DNA of 64,000 nucleotides, taken from NCBI RefSeq assembly GCF_007860175.1, contig NZ_SJPX01000001.1, positions 930,001 to 994,000 on the forward strand, read 5' to 3'. Shown one piece after another: positions 18,597 to 26,630 of this stretch. The notes beneath the pieces are model-generated. The model was given only the letters and a program-made list of their open reading frames with translations, searched no databases and was not told the origin of the DNA. Positions within the stretch are counted from its first letter, which is position 1; each line of letters opens with the position of its first letter. The DNA comes from Rubripirellula reticaptiva. GTDB lineage: Bacteria > Planctomycetota > Planctomycetia > Pirellulales > Pirellulaceae. Made by a program: the position numbers and the translations under genes.

Positions 18597-19742
18597 ATGA
18601 GATATGCATTCCGTTTGGCGGAACTCCTCGGACACACTCCGGATCGCCGAAAACGCCCAGGCACCATCAAATCAATCGTCGAGCACACGGGCTTGGATCG
18701 TCACCAAGTCGCCTCGCTGTTGAAGAACGAAGCCAAGTACATCCCATTGGATGCATTGTCACGAATTTGTGACTACTTGATCGATCATGGTTACGCACCC
18801 GCCGACCAACTGCCAGGCGCCCTGTTTGCGGTCAATGCCGAGAATTTCTGGGAATTGCTCGCCCGCCGTGGTGAAATCGAAATCGTCTTGGGTGTCCGCG
18901 AAAACGCCGACACCGCTTCGCCAGACAACGCAACCGTCGTGGCCAGCGATGCGGTGCTGTTTGGCGAACTTCTCAACGGCGTCTCGACTTTGGGGGGCGC
19001 CGCCAAGCACCATGGTTTGAACGACGACGACGATAGCTCGGTACAACAAGTTCCCATGCCAGACCGTTTGCAACAAACGCTGGTTTGGAGCCCCGGACAA
19101 GTCTCGCTGGAAGACGCCCGGACGCGAGCCACCGAAGTCTTTGAAGGATTCGTCGAAGCTCAAGGTGACCGCGGCATGGTCTGCATCGGCAGCGTGAAAA
19201 GCAACCCTGTGGTGGAACTGTTGTTCGCCGATGCGTTCGGTTGCACCCCTTTCGTCACCGAAGACGATGTCGATGACGTATCGGCTCGTTCATGCCCGTT
19301 CTTTTTGCGTTACCGTGACAGCGATCCGCAACCCGGTGGCGCCTCGGCAGGCTTGCGTCTTAGCAAGAACGAAGACGCACCCGAGCCAGGTTTCTACTAC
19401 GAAAAGGACGATGGAACTTGGGATTACGCAGGCGGCAAAGACAAAGACACTGCCCTGGTGTTTTATCTGTTCCGCGAAGCACTTGGCCGGCTCGACATGG
19501 TTCTTAGCGGATTCTCGGGACGTGCCACACGCTTGTTGGCGAAGACACTGGCAATCCGTGGCGAAGAGTTTTGGCCACCAGTTTACGAAGAAGATGGTCT
19601 GCAAATCGGTGCGTACTTGGTCCAGTACGACAACACTGATTCCAAACCGACTCGCGAAGACTTGCTGTTCAACTCTGGCGGAGCAGCGCAAATCATGCCG
19701 CTCTCGCGAGCAGCGATCGCCAAGCGAATTGCACGCCGCTAA
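18597..19742 (+). CDS. HTH-domain protein of planctomycete type, function unknown
   Basis: A 381-residue cytosolic protein. Residues 1-65 look like a Cro/C1-type helix-turn-helix: RLAELLGHTPDRR, then TIKSIVEHTGLDRHQVASLLKNEAKYIPLDALSRICDYLI, where the segment TGLDRHQVASLLKNE fits the turn and recognition helix. The rest (about 70-381) is an alpha/beta region with no family I know. It includes LGVRENADTASPDNATVVASDAVLFGELL, NPVVELLFADAFG, SARSCPFFLRYRDSDPQPGG and RLDMVLSGFSGRATRLLAKTLAIRGEEFWPPVY, which may be a ligand- or partner-binding module. It is transcribed away from the DUF4175-like gene and may bind the palindrome between them; that is a guess. The gene after it is convergent and ends ~90 bases away. 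The ATG lacks an obvious ribosome site. Confidence 0.8.
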   Translation: MRYAFRLAELLGHTPDRRKRPGTIKSIVEHTGLDRHQVASLLKNEAKYIPLDALSRICDYLIDHGYAPADQLPGALFAVNAENFWELLARRGEIEIVLGVRENADTASPDNATVVASDAVLFGELLNGVSTLGGAAKHHGLNDDDDSSVQQVPMPDRLQQTLVWSPGQVSLEDARTRATEVFEGFVEAQGDRGMVCIGSVKSNPVVELLFADAFGCTPFVTEDDVDDVSARSCPFFLRYRDSDPQPGGASAGLRLSKNEDAPEPGFYYEKDDGTWDYAGGKDKDTALVFYLFREALGRLDMVLSGFSGRATRLLAKTLAIRGEEFWPPVYEEDGLQIGAYLVQYDNTDSKPTREDLLFNSGGAAQIMPLSRAAIAKRIARR

Positions 19743-19829
19743 CCAGCCGCTCCGAACCTCGCCAAACCGCGATTCGGAACTTCAGCTCAGTATCGGCGGT
19801 GCGTTCCCCGTTTGGGAAGCACTCGCCGA

Positions 19830-21224
19830 TCAAATGCTTGGTCGGACCTTCGCTGGCTCTTTCTCTGTGCTTGCCAACATCGGCATAGCTTCACTCTGCG
19901 ACGATTGGGTTCGCTTCAACCAAGCGAAGTGGCGTTTGGCGGCCACCGAGTTACACGTCGCGAACGAACTGATCGTGACGGTATAGGCAATCGCCGCTCC
20001 CATCGCGCCGTACCATGAAAACAAAACGATGGTCAGCGTAAACATCATCACCGCGTGAATGCTCAGCAATACAAGCAGCGACTTGCGCTGATCCGAGAAC
20101 AACAAAAACGTGGGCGCTAGCGAAAACATCGTCCACGCACTCGACCCCAACGCGATCAGGCATAGTTCGGCGTAAGACGTCGCATACTGGTTGCCGTAGA
20201 GTCTAAGAATGCGGTCGCCGAAACCCAAAACCACGATGATAAACGCAATGATGCCGATGCCGAGCACCATGAAGCGAGAGCGACCGAGCCGCACAATCCC
20301 GTCCCAGTCGCCCGACTCCATCGCGATCGCCAGTGCGGGCTGATAGTACTTGTCGATCGACTTTGACAATAATATCACCAAACAACCGGTTTCAAACGCG
20401 GGTGCCAACATCGCCAACGCGTTGGACTCGTGCGGCAGGTGGTGGACGATAAACAAACTTGATCGGAAAAGCCAAGCAATCAGAAACGAAAACAACAGAT
20501 AGGTCACCCCTTCAATCATCCACGGTCGAAAACAATATTTTGGTGGCTCGGATGACTTGTAGGAACGCAAATGGAACTTGCCAATAGCCGTCCCCAACAG
20601 CACACAGCTAAGACTGCCCACTGAAAAACACAGCAATGCCATCAGGGGCGTCACAGTAAAAAAACGAACACTGATCACAACCAAAACAAGTGTCGTAAGC
20701 GGCATAGCAACTCGCGAAAGTATCATCGCCACAGTCGGCAACTGCAGTGACATCAGCAGGTCAACGACAACGCCAGCGGCTGCGAAAACCGGCAAGAATG
20801 CAATTGCAATCAACGTGGTTGTCAACTTGCTGCCACGCAGAGACGAGAGCTCGGCACCGGCGGCTGCGACGCCCAACACGACGCCCAAACCAACGGCGCC
20901 CAGCATTGCAAATCGCAGATAGCCTCGCAACAACGCGGTGTCCTGCGTTGCGGCATACACCGGTACGATCCGCAAGGCATACTTGCCAAACCCGGCTTCG
21001 GCAATCGAAGCCAACAAGCCAACCGTCACAATCGCGCCAATATAGTCGTCGAATTCATCCGGACTCAAATGCCGAGCCAGGACGATCGTGATTGCATAGG
21101 TCAGGAAAACACCAACCACGCTTAGGGCAATCAAAAACAACGGCACCGAATGAGTATGCGCCGATTCAACAGAACCAGGAAGGTCGCCCGAATCGCGAAA
21201 AATCCAAACGTCCGATTCTTTCAT
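19830..21224 (-). CDS. Polysaccharide/lipid-linked oligosaccharide flippase (MOP superfamily, Wzx-like)
   Basis: Integral membrane protein of 464 residues with about 12 hydrophobic helices spread evenly along it. The first lies around VPLFLIALSVVGVFLTYAITIVLARHL, followed by the typical LSPDEFDDYIGAIVTVGLLASIAEAGFGKYALRIV. That arrangement, TM1 then a loop with GxxF/Y and a second helix starting at a Gly-Ala pair, is characteristic of Wzx/RfbX flippases that move undecaprenyl-linked sugars across the inner membrane. No glycosyltransferases or polymerase sit beside it, so the transported substrate is unknown. The ATG at 21224 is followed by ~25 soluble residues before the first helix. Possible alternatives in the superfamily are a MATE transporter or a MurJ-like lipid II flippase; sequence features favour Wzx. 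Confidence 0.8.
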   Translation of the reverse strand: MKESDVWIFRDSGDLPGSVESAHTHSVPLFLIALSVVGVFLTYAITIVLARHLSPDEFDDYIGAIVTVGLLASIAEAGFGKYALRIVPVYAATQDTALLRGYLRFAMLGAVGLGVVLGVAAAGAELSSLRGSKLTTTLIAIAFLPVFAAAGVVVDLLMSLQLPTVAMILSRVAMPLTTLVLVVISVRFFTVTPLMALLCFSVGSLSCVLLGTAIGKFHLRSYKSSEPPKYCFRPWMIEGVTYLLFSFLIAWLFRSSLFIVHHLPHESNALAMLAPAFETGCLVILLSKSIDKYYQPALAIAMESGDWDGIVRLGRSRFMVLGIGIIAFIIVVLGFGDRILRLYGNQYATSYAELCLIALGSSAWTMFSLAPTFLLFSDQRKSLLVLLSIHAVMMFTLTIVLFSWYGAMGAAIAYTVTISSFATCNSVAAKRHFAWLKRTQSSQSEAMPMLASTEKEPAKVRPSI

Positions 21225-21305
21225 GCAAGCGAGTCGACTCTTGAAGCGTCTTAAGTATTTTGCGAACTCTAGCTGGACAGAGAGGTGACCGCGCAGAGGG
21301 ACAAA

Positions 21306-21327
21306 ACGTATTGTATTCCAAATACGT
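21306..21327. promoter_or_regulatory. Inverted repeat upstream of the flippase gene
   Basis: ACGTATT at 21306-21312 is mirrored by AATACGT at 21321-21327, separated by 8 bases. It lies ~85 bases upstream of the flippase start and just after the end of the Cys-cluster gene. A 7-bp repeat can arise by chance, so an operator role is only a possibility. Confidence 0.25.
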
Positions 21328-21403
21328 ATCCATGTTCGATCGAACCCGACAAGTTACGACAAAGCGTTCTTAACGACGTCAGTAACACGACATGATCACG
21401 CCA

Positions 21404-21724
21404 TCAACGCAATCCGTATGCCGTCCGCCAATCGCGACATCCTTGACTGCCGACGCGAAAATCACGGCACACACTCGGGCGCGATTCATGGTGCTTGCAA
21501 CGTTTCGTATCCAGATCCAACCAAACACAGGGACCGTCCAGTTCATCGTCGGGAACGTCGTAGGATTCGACGTAAGCCAACCATTCTCGCTTCAAATCGG
21601 CTGGCATCGTCGTCCAGTACTCTTCGACCGGGCCTCCATTCTCGCCACGTAAATACGGCGGGTATCCCATGTGCATGCAGCACACACCGCAATCACCACA
21701 GTCTTCAATCGTTGGCAGCTTCAT
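21404..21724 (-). CDS. YkgJ-family cysteine-cluster protein
   Basis: A 106-residue protein with the Fe-S/zinc cysteine-cluster layout: CGDCGVCCMHMGYPP (Cys9, 12, 15, 16) near the N-terminus, then CVWLDLDTKRCKHHESRPSVCRDFRVGSQGC in the second half. The YkgJ family (UPF0153) is predicted to bind a zinc or iron-sulphur centre; its physiological role is not settled. The ATG at 21724 lies inside the 3' end of the upstream esterase gene (20-base overlap), so the two are probably cotranscribed and translation may be coupled. No membrane segment or signal is present, so it should be cytosolic. Confidence 0.88.
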   Translation of the reverse strand: MKLPTIEDCGDCGVCCMHMGYPPYLRGENGGPVEEYWTTMPADLKREWLAYVESYDVPDDELDGPCVWLDLDTKRCKHHESRPSVCRDFRVGSQGCRDWRTAYGLR

Positions 21725-23744
21725 CGCGGTCGTTCGTCGGCTCGGTTTTTAGTTTCCACTGTTCATCAAAGAACCCATCGGCCACCACATCGCCTGCAAA
21801 AATCAGATCGTTGGTGGTGTCCACGTCAATGATCGCCCAATCTGGCAACATTGCAATCTGGCGTGAATTGCTGATGTTCGAAAAATCACGAAATGTCATT
21901 CCGCTGTTCACGACAACGTAACGATTTGGATTCTTCGGATTCGGAAAACACATCACGGCCGCGTGAGAAACCGGATTGTAAGTTTTGTTGCCGACCGTGA
22001 TCTGTTCGCGACTCCAACCGATCGGCAAACCTGCCGCGATACTCGCCAAGTATCGATTGCTAGTAAAGTCACCAAAACAAACCAGATTGCAAGTCGACAC
22101 CATCTCTTCGGTCACATCAACGTCATTCACCCATCTCGCTTTGCCGCGCATCAGTGTCTGCCAGCGTTTCGATACATACTGCATTTCTCGATCGATCCAT
22201 CGCTCGACCTTGCCATGCGTGGCCGGCCGACTGGGCGAAACAAAGACAAACTTTTCGCAAAAAGCATCGTCGATCGGCCCCTGCATTCCGGGGCGTTTAC
22301 GAAGCGCCGGATCATCGTCCATCGCTTGCAACCATGCACCGTCCCAAACAATCTCGCACTGCAATCCCGTCGCCCGACCGGTATCGCTAACCCGAACGGT
22401 TTGTCCGTCGATCGCCACCGTGACTTTCGCTTCATCGCCCGGCCAAGCCGACTTTGCAAAGTCCAAACGTAACCGAGTCACACCGCTCGTCGTCATCTCA
22501 ATCGCATGGTCGCCCACAATTTTTGCACGAATGCGTCCCGGCAAGAACTGTTCTTCGAGTCCCTCGACCGACAGCCAATCGGCTTCATGATAGCGCAGCA
22601 GGTAGGTTGAAAAGTCGATCTGTGTTCTTGGCGACTCGGTTTTAGCACTGGCCAGTTTCCCCAGCGCAGCATCGATCGTTTTCGCCGAATTGGAATCGAT
22701 CTTGTGCCCCATGCCTTTACCAATAATGTGCTGGTACTGGACGCCTTCCTGCTTTGCCAGCGATGTAACCCGTTCGGCTGCCGCTCGCTGCTTGTCCACT
22801 TCGCCGCTGTAGGCGATCAGGTTTGTGTTTCGTAAATTCGTTGTCCATGGCAAAACATCGTACCAGTTCAACAGCTTCTGTCGATTTTCGGTGATCTCGA
22901 ACGGCTTCGTTTTATCCCAACCCTGATAAACGATCGTGTCCACAAATCCCGCACCCGGGTTGGCGGCAAACCAGCGAGTCGGATCATGGACCGCAAGATG
23001 CCAGACGCCCGCGCCACCCATCGAGAAACCGCGCATCGCAATGCGATCACGATCAACCGCAAACAACCGCGACACATGCTCGATCGCCTCGTAAACGTCC
23101 GTCTCGCCTGCAAATTTGAACGCGACACAGTGACGGCCAAACGGATGCAATACAAAGGTCTTCGCCGGCGCATACTCGCCAACCTTCGTCATGCGTTCTT
23201 TCAAAAACGGAATTTCTGTCTTTGTGTCGCCTCGGCCATGTAGCCAAACATCTAATCGAGATTCGCCCCGACCAACACGGTACCCCGCGGGAATCACCAA
23301 TCCATACGGTTGGACCGAATCGTCGATCCGAGACGTAAAGCCACCGACCACCAAAGTGGGCTTTTCCGACGATCGGCCGCTGTATCCAAGTAGTTTCAGT
23401 CCCCGATCGCCCCGCATCGCAGCTTTCAATCGCCGATCGGCCTCATCCAATAGCATCCCCGCATCCTTGAGTTCCGATGCCTTGAAGAATCCGTTGTGAT
23501 CGAGAGCCAAGCGAACCGCCCGGACCAATACCTCGACATCGGGCGCCCATCGATCGGCGTCCGCTGAACCTTTCGCCGACGCCTCGATCCGCGAATCCAA
23601 ATCGGCTACTCGGGCCGATAGTTCGCCGCGGATTCCGGCATCGATTTCGATACCCGCAGGCGGCAACTGCTTGAACTCATCAGCCCTGCTATGCGCGGCT
23701 ACGGCGCCAAACAAAAACACGAAAAACAATGCGAAACGATACAC
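21705..23744 (-). CDS. Secreted alpha/beta-hydrolase (prolyl-oligopeptidase/esterase-like)
   Basis: A 679-residue exported enzyme with signal peptide MYRFALFFVFLFGAVAAHSRA. It starts at a GTG with a good AGGAG site (23754-23758) ~9 bases upstream. Residues ~25-145 are helical; 145-355 form the catalytic fold: PYGLVIPAGYR, LDVWLHGRGDTK (oxyanion region), the nucleophile elbow GFSMGG (239-244, Ser241), then PGAGF and the likely catalytic His in GMGHKID. This matches the planctomycete S9/esterase-like lineage with a phospholipase/carboxylesterase core. Residues ~380-679 form a beta-rich C-terminal part of unknown fold (VTVAIDGQTVRV, HAAVMCFPNPKNPNRYVVVNSG). It is likely periplasmic or extracellular, acting on ester- or peptide-linked polysaccharide; the substrate is inferred only. 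Confidence 0.85.
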   Translation of the reverse strand: MYRFALFFVFLFGAVAAHSRADEFKQLPPAGIEIDAGIRGELSARVADLDSRIEASAKGSADADRWAPDVEVLVRAVRLALDHNGFFKASELKDAGMLLDEADRRLKAAMRGDRGLKLLGYSGRSSEKPTLVVGGFTSRIDDSVQPYGLVIPAGYRVGRGESRLDVWLHGRGDTKTEIPFLKERMTKVGEYAPAKTFVLHPFGRHCVAFKFAGETDVYEAIEHVSRLFAVDRDRIAMRGFSMGGAGVWHLAVHDPTRWFAANPGAGFVDTIVYQGWDKTKPFEITENRQKLLNWYDVLPWTTNLRNTNLIAYSGEVDKQRAAAERVTSLAKQEGVQYQHIIGKGMGHKIDSNSAKTIDAALGKLASAKTESPRTQIDFSTYLLRYHEADWLSVEGLEEQFLPGRIRAKIVGDHAIEMTTSGVTRLRLDFAKSAWPGDEAKVTVAIDGQTVRVSDTGRATGLQCEIVWDGAWLQAMDDDPALRKRPGMQGPIDDAFCEKFVFVSPSRPATHGKVERWIDREMQYVSKRWQTLMRGKARWVNDVDVTEEMVSTCNLVCFGDFTSNRYLASIAAGLPIGWSREQITVGNKTYNPVSHAAVMCFPNPKNPNRYVVVNSGMTFRDFSNISNSRQIAMLPDWAIIDVDTTNDLIFAGDVVADGFFDEQWKLKTEPTNDRDEAAND

Positions 23745-23875
23745 CGTGGGAATCTCCTACATTGGGTGGGAAGTCTGTCCATGATAACTGGACACACCTT
23801 CGACCACAGGAAAAGTCGATTCAATCGGCGTGATTACAAACCGCCTGTACAAACGACTGAATGCCAAAATGCGGC

Positions 23876-24414
23876 TCAAGCGTCTAAGTTGGTTTCACGA
23901 TTGAAAACGGCTCGATGCCACGCATCGAAAATTTCGTCGTCAAAGGCAACCAACGTCACGTTTCGTACACCAGTATCGCGCGCAGTGGCCTCGAGAATGG
24001 CTCGGACCGAAATTTGAGCGGCTTCGTCAACCGGAAAACGATAGACGCCACAACTGATCGCTGGGAAAGCAATCGATGACGCCCCAATCGCGTCGGCGAG
24101 CCACATGGATTGGCGATAGCACGAAGCCAACAGTTCACGCTCATTTGCATTGCCACCCTTCCATACCGGGCCGACGGTATGAATGACATACTTGGCCGGC
24201 AACCGGAACCCAGGCGTGACACACGCTAATCCCGTCGGGCAACGAACACCCGGTCGACGCTCGGGAAATGCACGGCACGCAGCTACAATTCATCACCCGC
24301 AGCGAGGTGGATCGCACCATCGACACCGCCACCACCCAACATCCATTCATTGGCCGCGTTGACGATCGCGTGAACACTCAGTTTGGTGATGTCGCCGCGC
24401 CTGACTTCGATCAT
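23876..24414 (-). pseudogene. Frameshifted macro-domain protein (ADP-ribose hydrolase family)
   Basis: Macro domains remove or bind ADP-ribose. The 5' part, from the ATG at 24414, reads [43 protein letters not shown], with the canonical NAAN and GGGGVDGAI ligand loops, then hits TAG at 24285-24283. In another frame the family continues: PGVRCPTG, TPGFRLPAKYVIHTVGPVW, FPAISCGVYRFP and a C-terminus ending at 23876. Restoring one base just after the TTG codon at 24288-24286 gives ELxAACRAFPERRPGVRC and one 179-residue protein, the normal size for YmdB-type enzymes. So a single-base deletion, real or a sequencing error, breaks an otherwise complete gene. Its start overlaps the stop of the PARP remnant (ATGA), marking a former ADP-ribosylation writer-eraser pair. 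Confidence 0.85.
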
Positions 24415-24575
24415 TGCTTCGCTTTCGTTCGGGCCACACGAAACTCGGCCAAATACCGAATCTGTTGTTGGTTTGTATCGAACACAATGTACTCGTTGTT
24501 CTGAACACCAGAATCAACCGCCTTGCTGAACACACAGTGATGCCCGTCTGGTAACACCGTGTAAGGTAGTGTCCG
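24411..24575 (-). pseudogene. 3' remnant of a PARP-type ADP-ribosyltransferase gene
   Basis: A stretch of 54 codons with no start, open from just after an in-frame TGA at 24578-24576. It reads [20 protein letters not shown], then [20 protein letters not shown] and a Lys/Arg tail ending in TGA. This is the end of a PARP catalytic domain: the GHHCV loop matches GHHSV of tankyrases, and [16 protein letters not shown] matches the final strands of PARP-1/2, where the Glu of NEYIV is the catalytic residue for polymer formation. The NAD-binding HxYxY half and everything before it are missing, cut at about 24,575. The overlap of its stop with the macro-domain ATG shows the two were one operon. Non-functional as it stands. 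Identification rests on motif match and is strong. Confidence 0.75.
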
Positions 24576-25107
24576 TCAGAACTACGCGTTCGCAAAAGGA
24601 CTCACAGCGTTTCAGGCAGTTTCGGTTGCAAAGACGTCCCGCCCGGCGCAGAAAGTTTTGATTGCTGGACTCGGCGCTCTCGACAGTGAGCTAGATTGGT
24701 TCGAACAAAAAAGGGCACCAGCACGAACTTGATTTAAGTGCCGCTATTCATCCGATCGGTACGCGAGACGTTGATTACCAGGTCGCTTCCGCTTACACGC
24801 AGTCTTTCGAGCTGGTGCTGCCAATCCCGTGCGGCGTCGAGGCAGCCTCGCCGAGACTATCGCCGCCATGGTTCCCCGCATGAAATTACACCAGCATCTA
24901 GGTCATGAACTGGCTAGTTCGCTACAACAAGATCATTCTTACCAACCGTGGATCAAGACCCACGCCGGCGACGAATTCGGGCAACTCTGTGCGCAACTCG
25001 AATCGCTGCCCGACGATATCGCATCGAAAAGCGCCGCAGTTCATGACGCCTATCTTTACGCGATGCAGTGCGATCTAAAAACTTTCTCAGCAACTTTGCA
25101 GGACTAG
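24565..25107 (+). pseudogene. tenA: 5'-truncated, frame-disrupted tenA-like (thiaminase II) remnant
   Basis: TenA salvages the pyrimidine half of thiamin. The first piece (24565 to about 24712) reads QNYAFAKGLTAFQAVSVAK, then PAQKVLIAGLGALDSELDWF, which fits internal TenA helices. The reading frame breaks at a run of six A (24707-24712): dropping one A continues EQKGHQHELDLSAAIHP and DYQVASAYTQSFEL to about 24825. A second shift returns to the first frame for SLAETIAAMVPRMKLHQHLG, DHSYQPWIKTHAGDEF and DAYLYAMQCDLKTFSATLQD, the usual TenA C-terminus, ending at 25107. About 45 N-terminal residues and the start are missing. A GTG at 24829 could start only the last piece. thiD begins 2 bases later, so this was a tenA-thiD operon. 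The frame breaks could partly be sequencing errors. Confidence 0.7.
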
Positions 25108-25109
25108 TA

Positions 25110-25895
25110 ATGACTTCAGTCGCTTTGACCATCGCAGGTTCAGATCCATCAGGCGGAGCAGGCTTGCAGGCTGATTTGAAAACGTTTCATCAGCACGGTG
25201 TTTATGGAACGAGCGTTGTCACGCTGCTGACGGTTCAAAACACTCAGGCCGTGTCTGCGGTTGAGATTCTCGACAGTAACTTTGTGCTCGCACAACTCGA
25301 GGCCGTCTTAGCCGATATTCCTCCCAACGCCGCCAAAACGGGCGCACTTGGAAACGTCTCCAACATCGAAGCCATCGCCGAGCGGGCGAAGTCATTTGCG
25401 TTTCCGCTTGTTGTCGATCCTGTCATGATCAGCAAGCACGGCACGGCGCTGATCGACGACGAAGCGGTTGATGCGTTCACGCATCAGCTCTTACCGAATG
25501 CGTTTCTTGTGACACCCAATCTTCACGAGGCGGCAAAACTGGCCGCGTTAGAAATCACCAACGTGCGTTCGATGGAACAAGCAGCGGAGGCGATCGCTCG
25601 ATTTGGTGTCGCCAACGTACTTGTGAAAGGCGGACATCTCGACGGCGACGCGGTTGATGTGCTTTGGACCGACGGCCGAGCTCACACGCTTCCCGCACCG
25701 CGCGTGAATACCCAGCACACACACGGGACCGGCTGCGTTCTCTCAGCTGCAATCACGGCGCGATTAGCAAACGGTGAGAGCCTGGTTCCCGCTGTGAAAG
25801 CAGCCAAGCAATTCATCACAGCCGCAATCCGCACAAGCCCAGGCCTGGGCAGCGGCTTCGGTCCAGTGAACCTACACAGTGACGCGGACTCTTGA
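25110..25895 (+). CDS. thiD: Hydroxymethylpyrimidine/phosphomethylpyrimidine kinase
   Basis: Phosphorylates HMP and HMP-phosphate to the diphosphate used to build thiamin phosphate. The start is the ATG at 25110 (MTSVALTIAGSDPSGGAGLQ); a longer frame from 25068 adds residues outside the fold. An AGGA at 25100-25103, inside the tenA remnant, gives proper spacing. Ribokinase-fold landmarks: AGSDPSGGAGLQADLKTFHQHGVYGTSVVTLLTVQNT, LDSNFVLAQLEAVLADIPPNAAKTGALG, LVVDPVMISKHGTAL, LVTPNLHEAAKLAALEI, VLVKGGHL and the anion-hole/catalytic motif NTQHTHGTGCVLSAAITARLANG. At 261 residues it is a full-length single-domain ThiD. With the tenA 5' end deleted, expression must depend on whatever promoter now lies upstream. 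No TPP riboswitch was found. Confidence 0.95.
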   Translation: MTSVALTIAGSDPSGGAGLQADLKTFHQHGVYGTSVVTLLTVQNTQAVSAVEILDSNFVLAQLEAVLADIPPNAAKTGALGNVSNIEAIAERAKSFAFPLVVDPVMISKHGTALIDDEAVDAFTHQLLPNAFLVTPNLHEAAKLAALEITNVRSMEQAAEAIARFGVANVLVKGGHLDGDAVDVLWTDGRAHTLPAPRVNTQHTHGTGCVLSAAITARLANGESLVPAVKAAKQFITAAIRTSPGLGSGFGPVNLHSDADS

Positions 25896-26630
25896 GCGAT
25901 TTGGAACTCGATCCTATACACAAGTAAAAACATAGGTAATTCATGCCAGCTTGATTGCTGAGTAGCGGATCTTGGTGCGCCAGGGTATTTCCCAAGATCC
26001 ATCACGGTCGACCCGAAAAACAAACTGTTATGGACCACTCGAAGGATGCGTAAAAGCATAAATTAACGGCTCTTGCGCATTGCTGTTTTTTTACATCAAG
26101 TAGTTTCAAGGGAAAGCCAAGCCGCTTTTCTGATCGAGAATCACTTAGAACGAGCGAGTGAACTCTAGCGACTGAGCCAGCGACGGGCTTCTCTTTCGCC
26201 CTCTAGCCAGCCACGTCTGATCCCACCCTCGGTAACGACTGTCGAGGGAGTTGGTCCGTATCTGTGTTCCCTCTTGCCCATTGGACTTCCCATGGTCTGT
26301 CTGTTCGTGCCGAAATGTACCCGCGCGATTGATTCGCCAAGGTAAGTTGCCAAGGTTTTACGCTCATGGAATTCTTGTTGGGCATTGGCGTATTGTTTGG
26401 GTCCCTTCTGCTTGTCGTGCAAGCCGGCCGCGAGGCTGCTCGCTAGATGCCGTGCGGCAACAACAGGGAACAAATCTGGTTGGCATGACACAACGATTAC
26501 TCGGCCCTCAAGCGTTTTCCAGTTAGATACGTCTAAGCACATGCGATTCATTTCGATGTTGCCTCGACTACAATGTCAGCCACCAATGACGATTTGAACC
26601 ACTCCCCATTTTTACGATTCTTGCTGCATC
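25896..26630. other. 735-base stretch without a convincing gene
   Basis: The stretch holds a hairpin shortly after thiD (listed separately), some T-rich and A-rich runs near 26,080-26,110, and a 128-codon minus-strand frame at 26165-26551. That frame has an unusual composition, no recognisable domain and no ribosome site, and I do not accept it as a gene. It may be part of a dispersed intergenic repeat, but one window cannot show this. Nothing else is seen. Confidence 0.5.
25967..26000. terminator. Hairpin downstream of thiD
   Basis: A perfect 9-bp inverted repeat, GGATCTTGG at 25967-25975 and CCAAGATCC at 25992-26000, with a 16-base loop, 72 bases after the thiD stop. It lacks a U-tract, so it may be a Rho-assisted terminator or an mRNA-stabilising stem. 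Confidence 0.45.

Noticed and set aside
24413-25110. TPP riboswitch upstream of thiD
   Set aside because: The conserved CTGAGA and ACCTGAT elements are not found, and the original 5' region of the operon seems deleted.
26165-26551. Minus-strand frame of 128 codons in the gap after thiD
   Set aside because: No domain, no ribosome site and irregular composition. It could be part of an intergenic repeat but is not supported as a gene.
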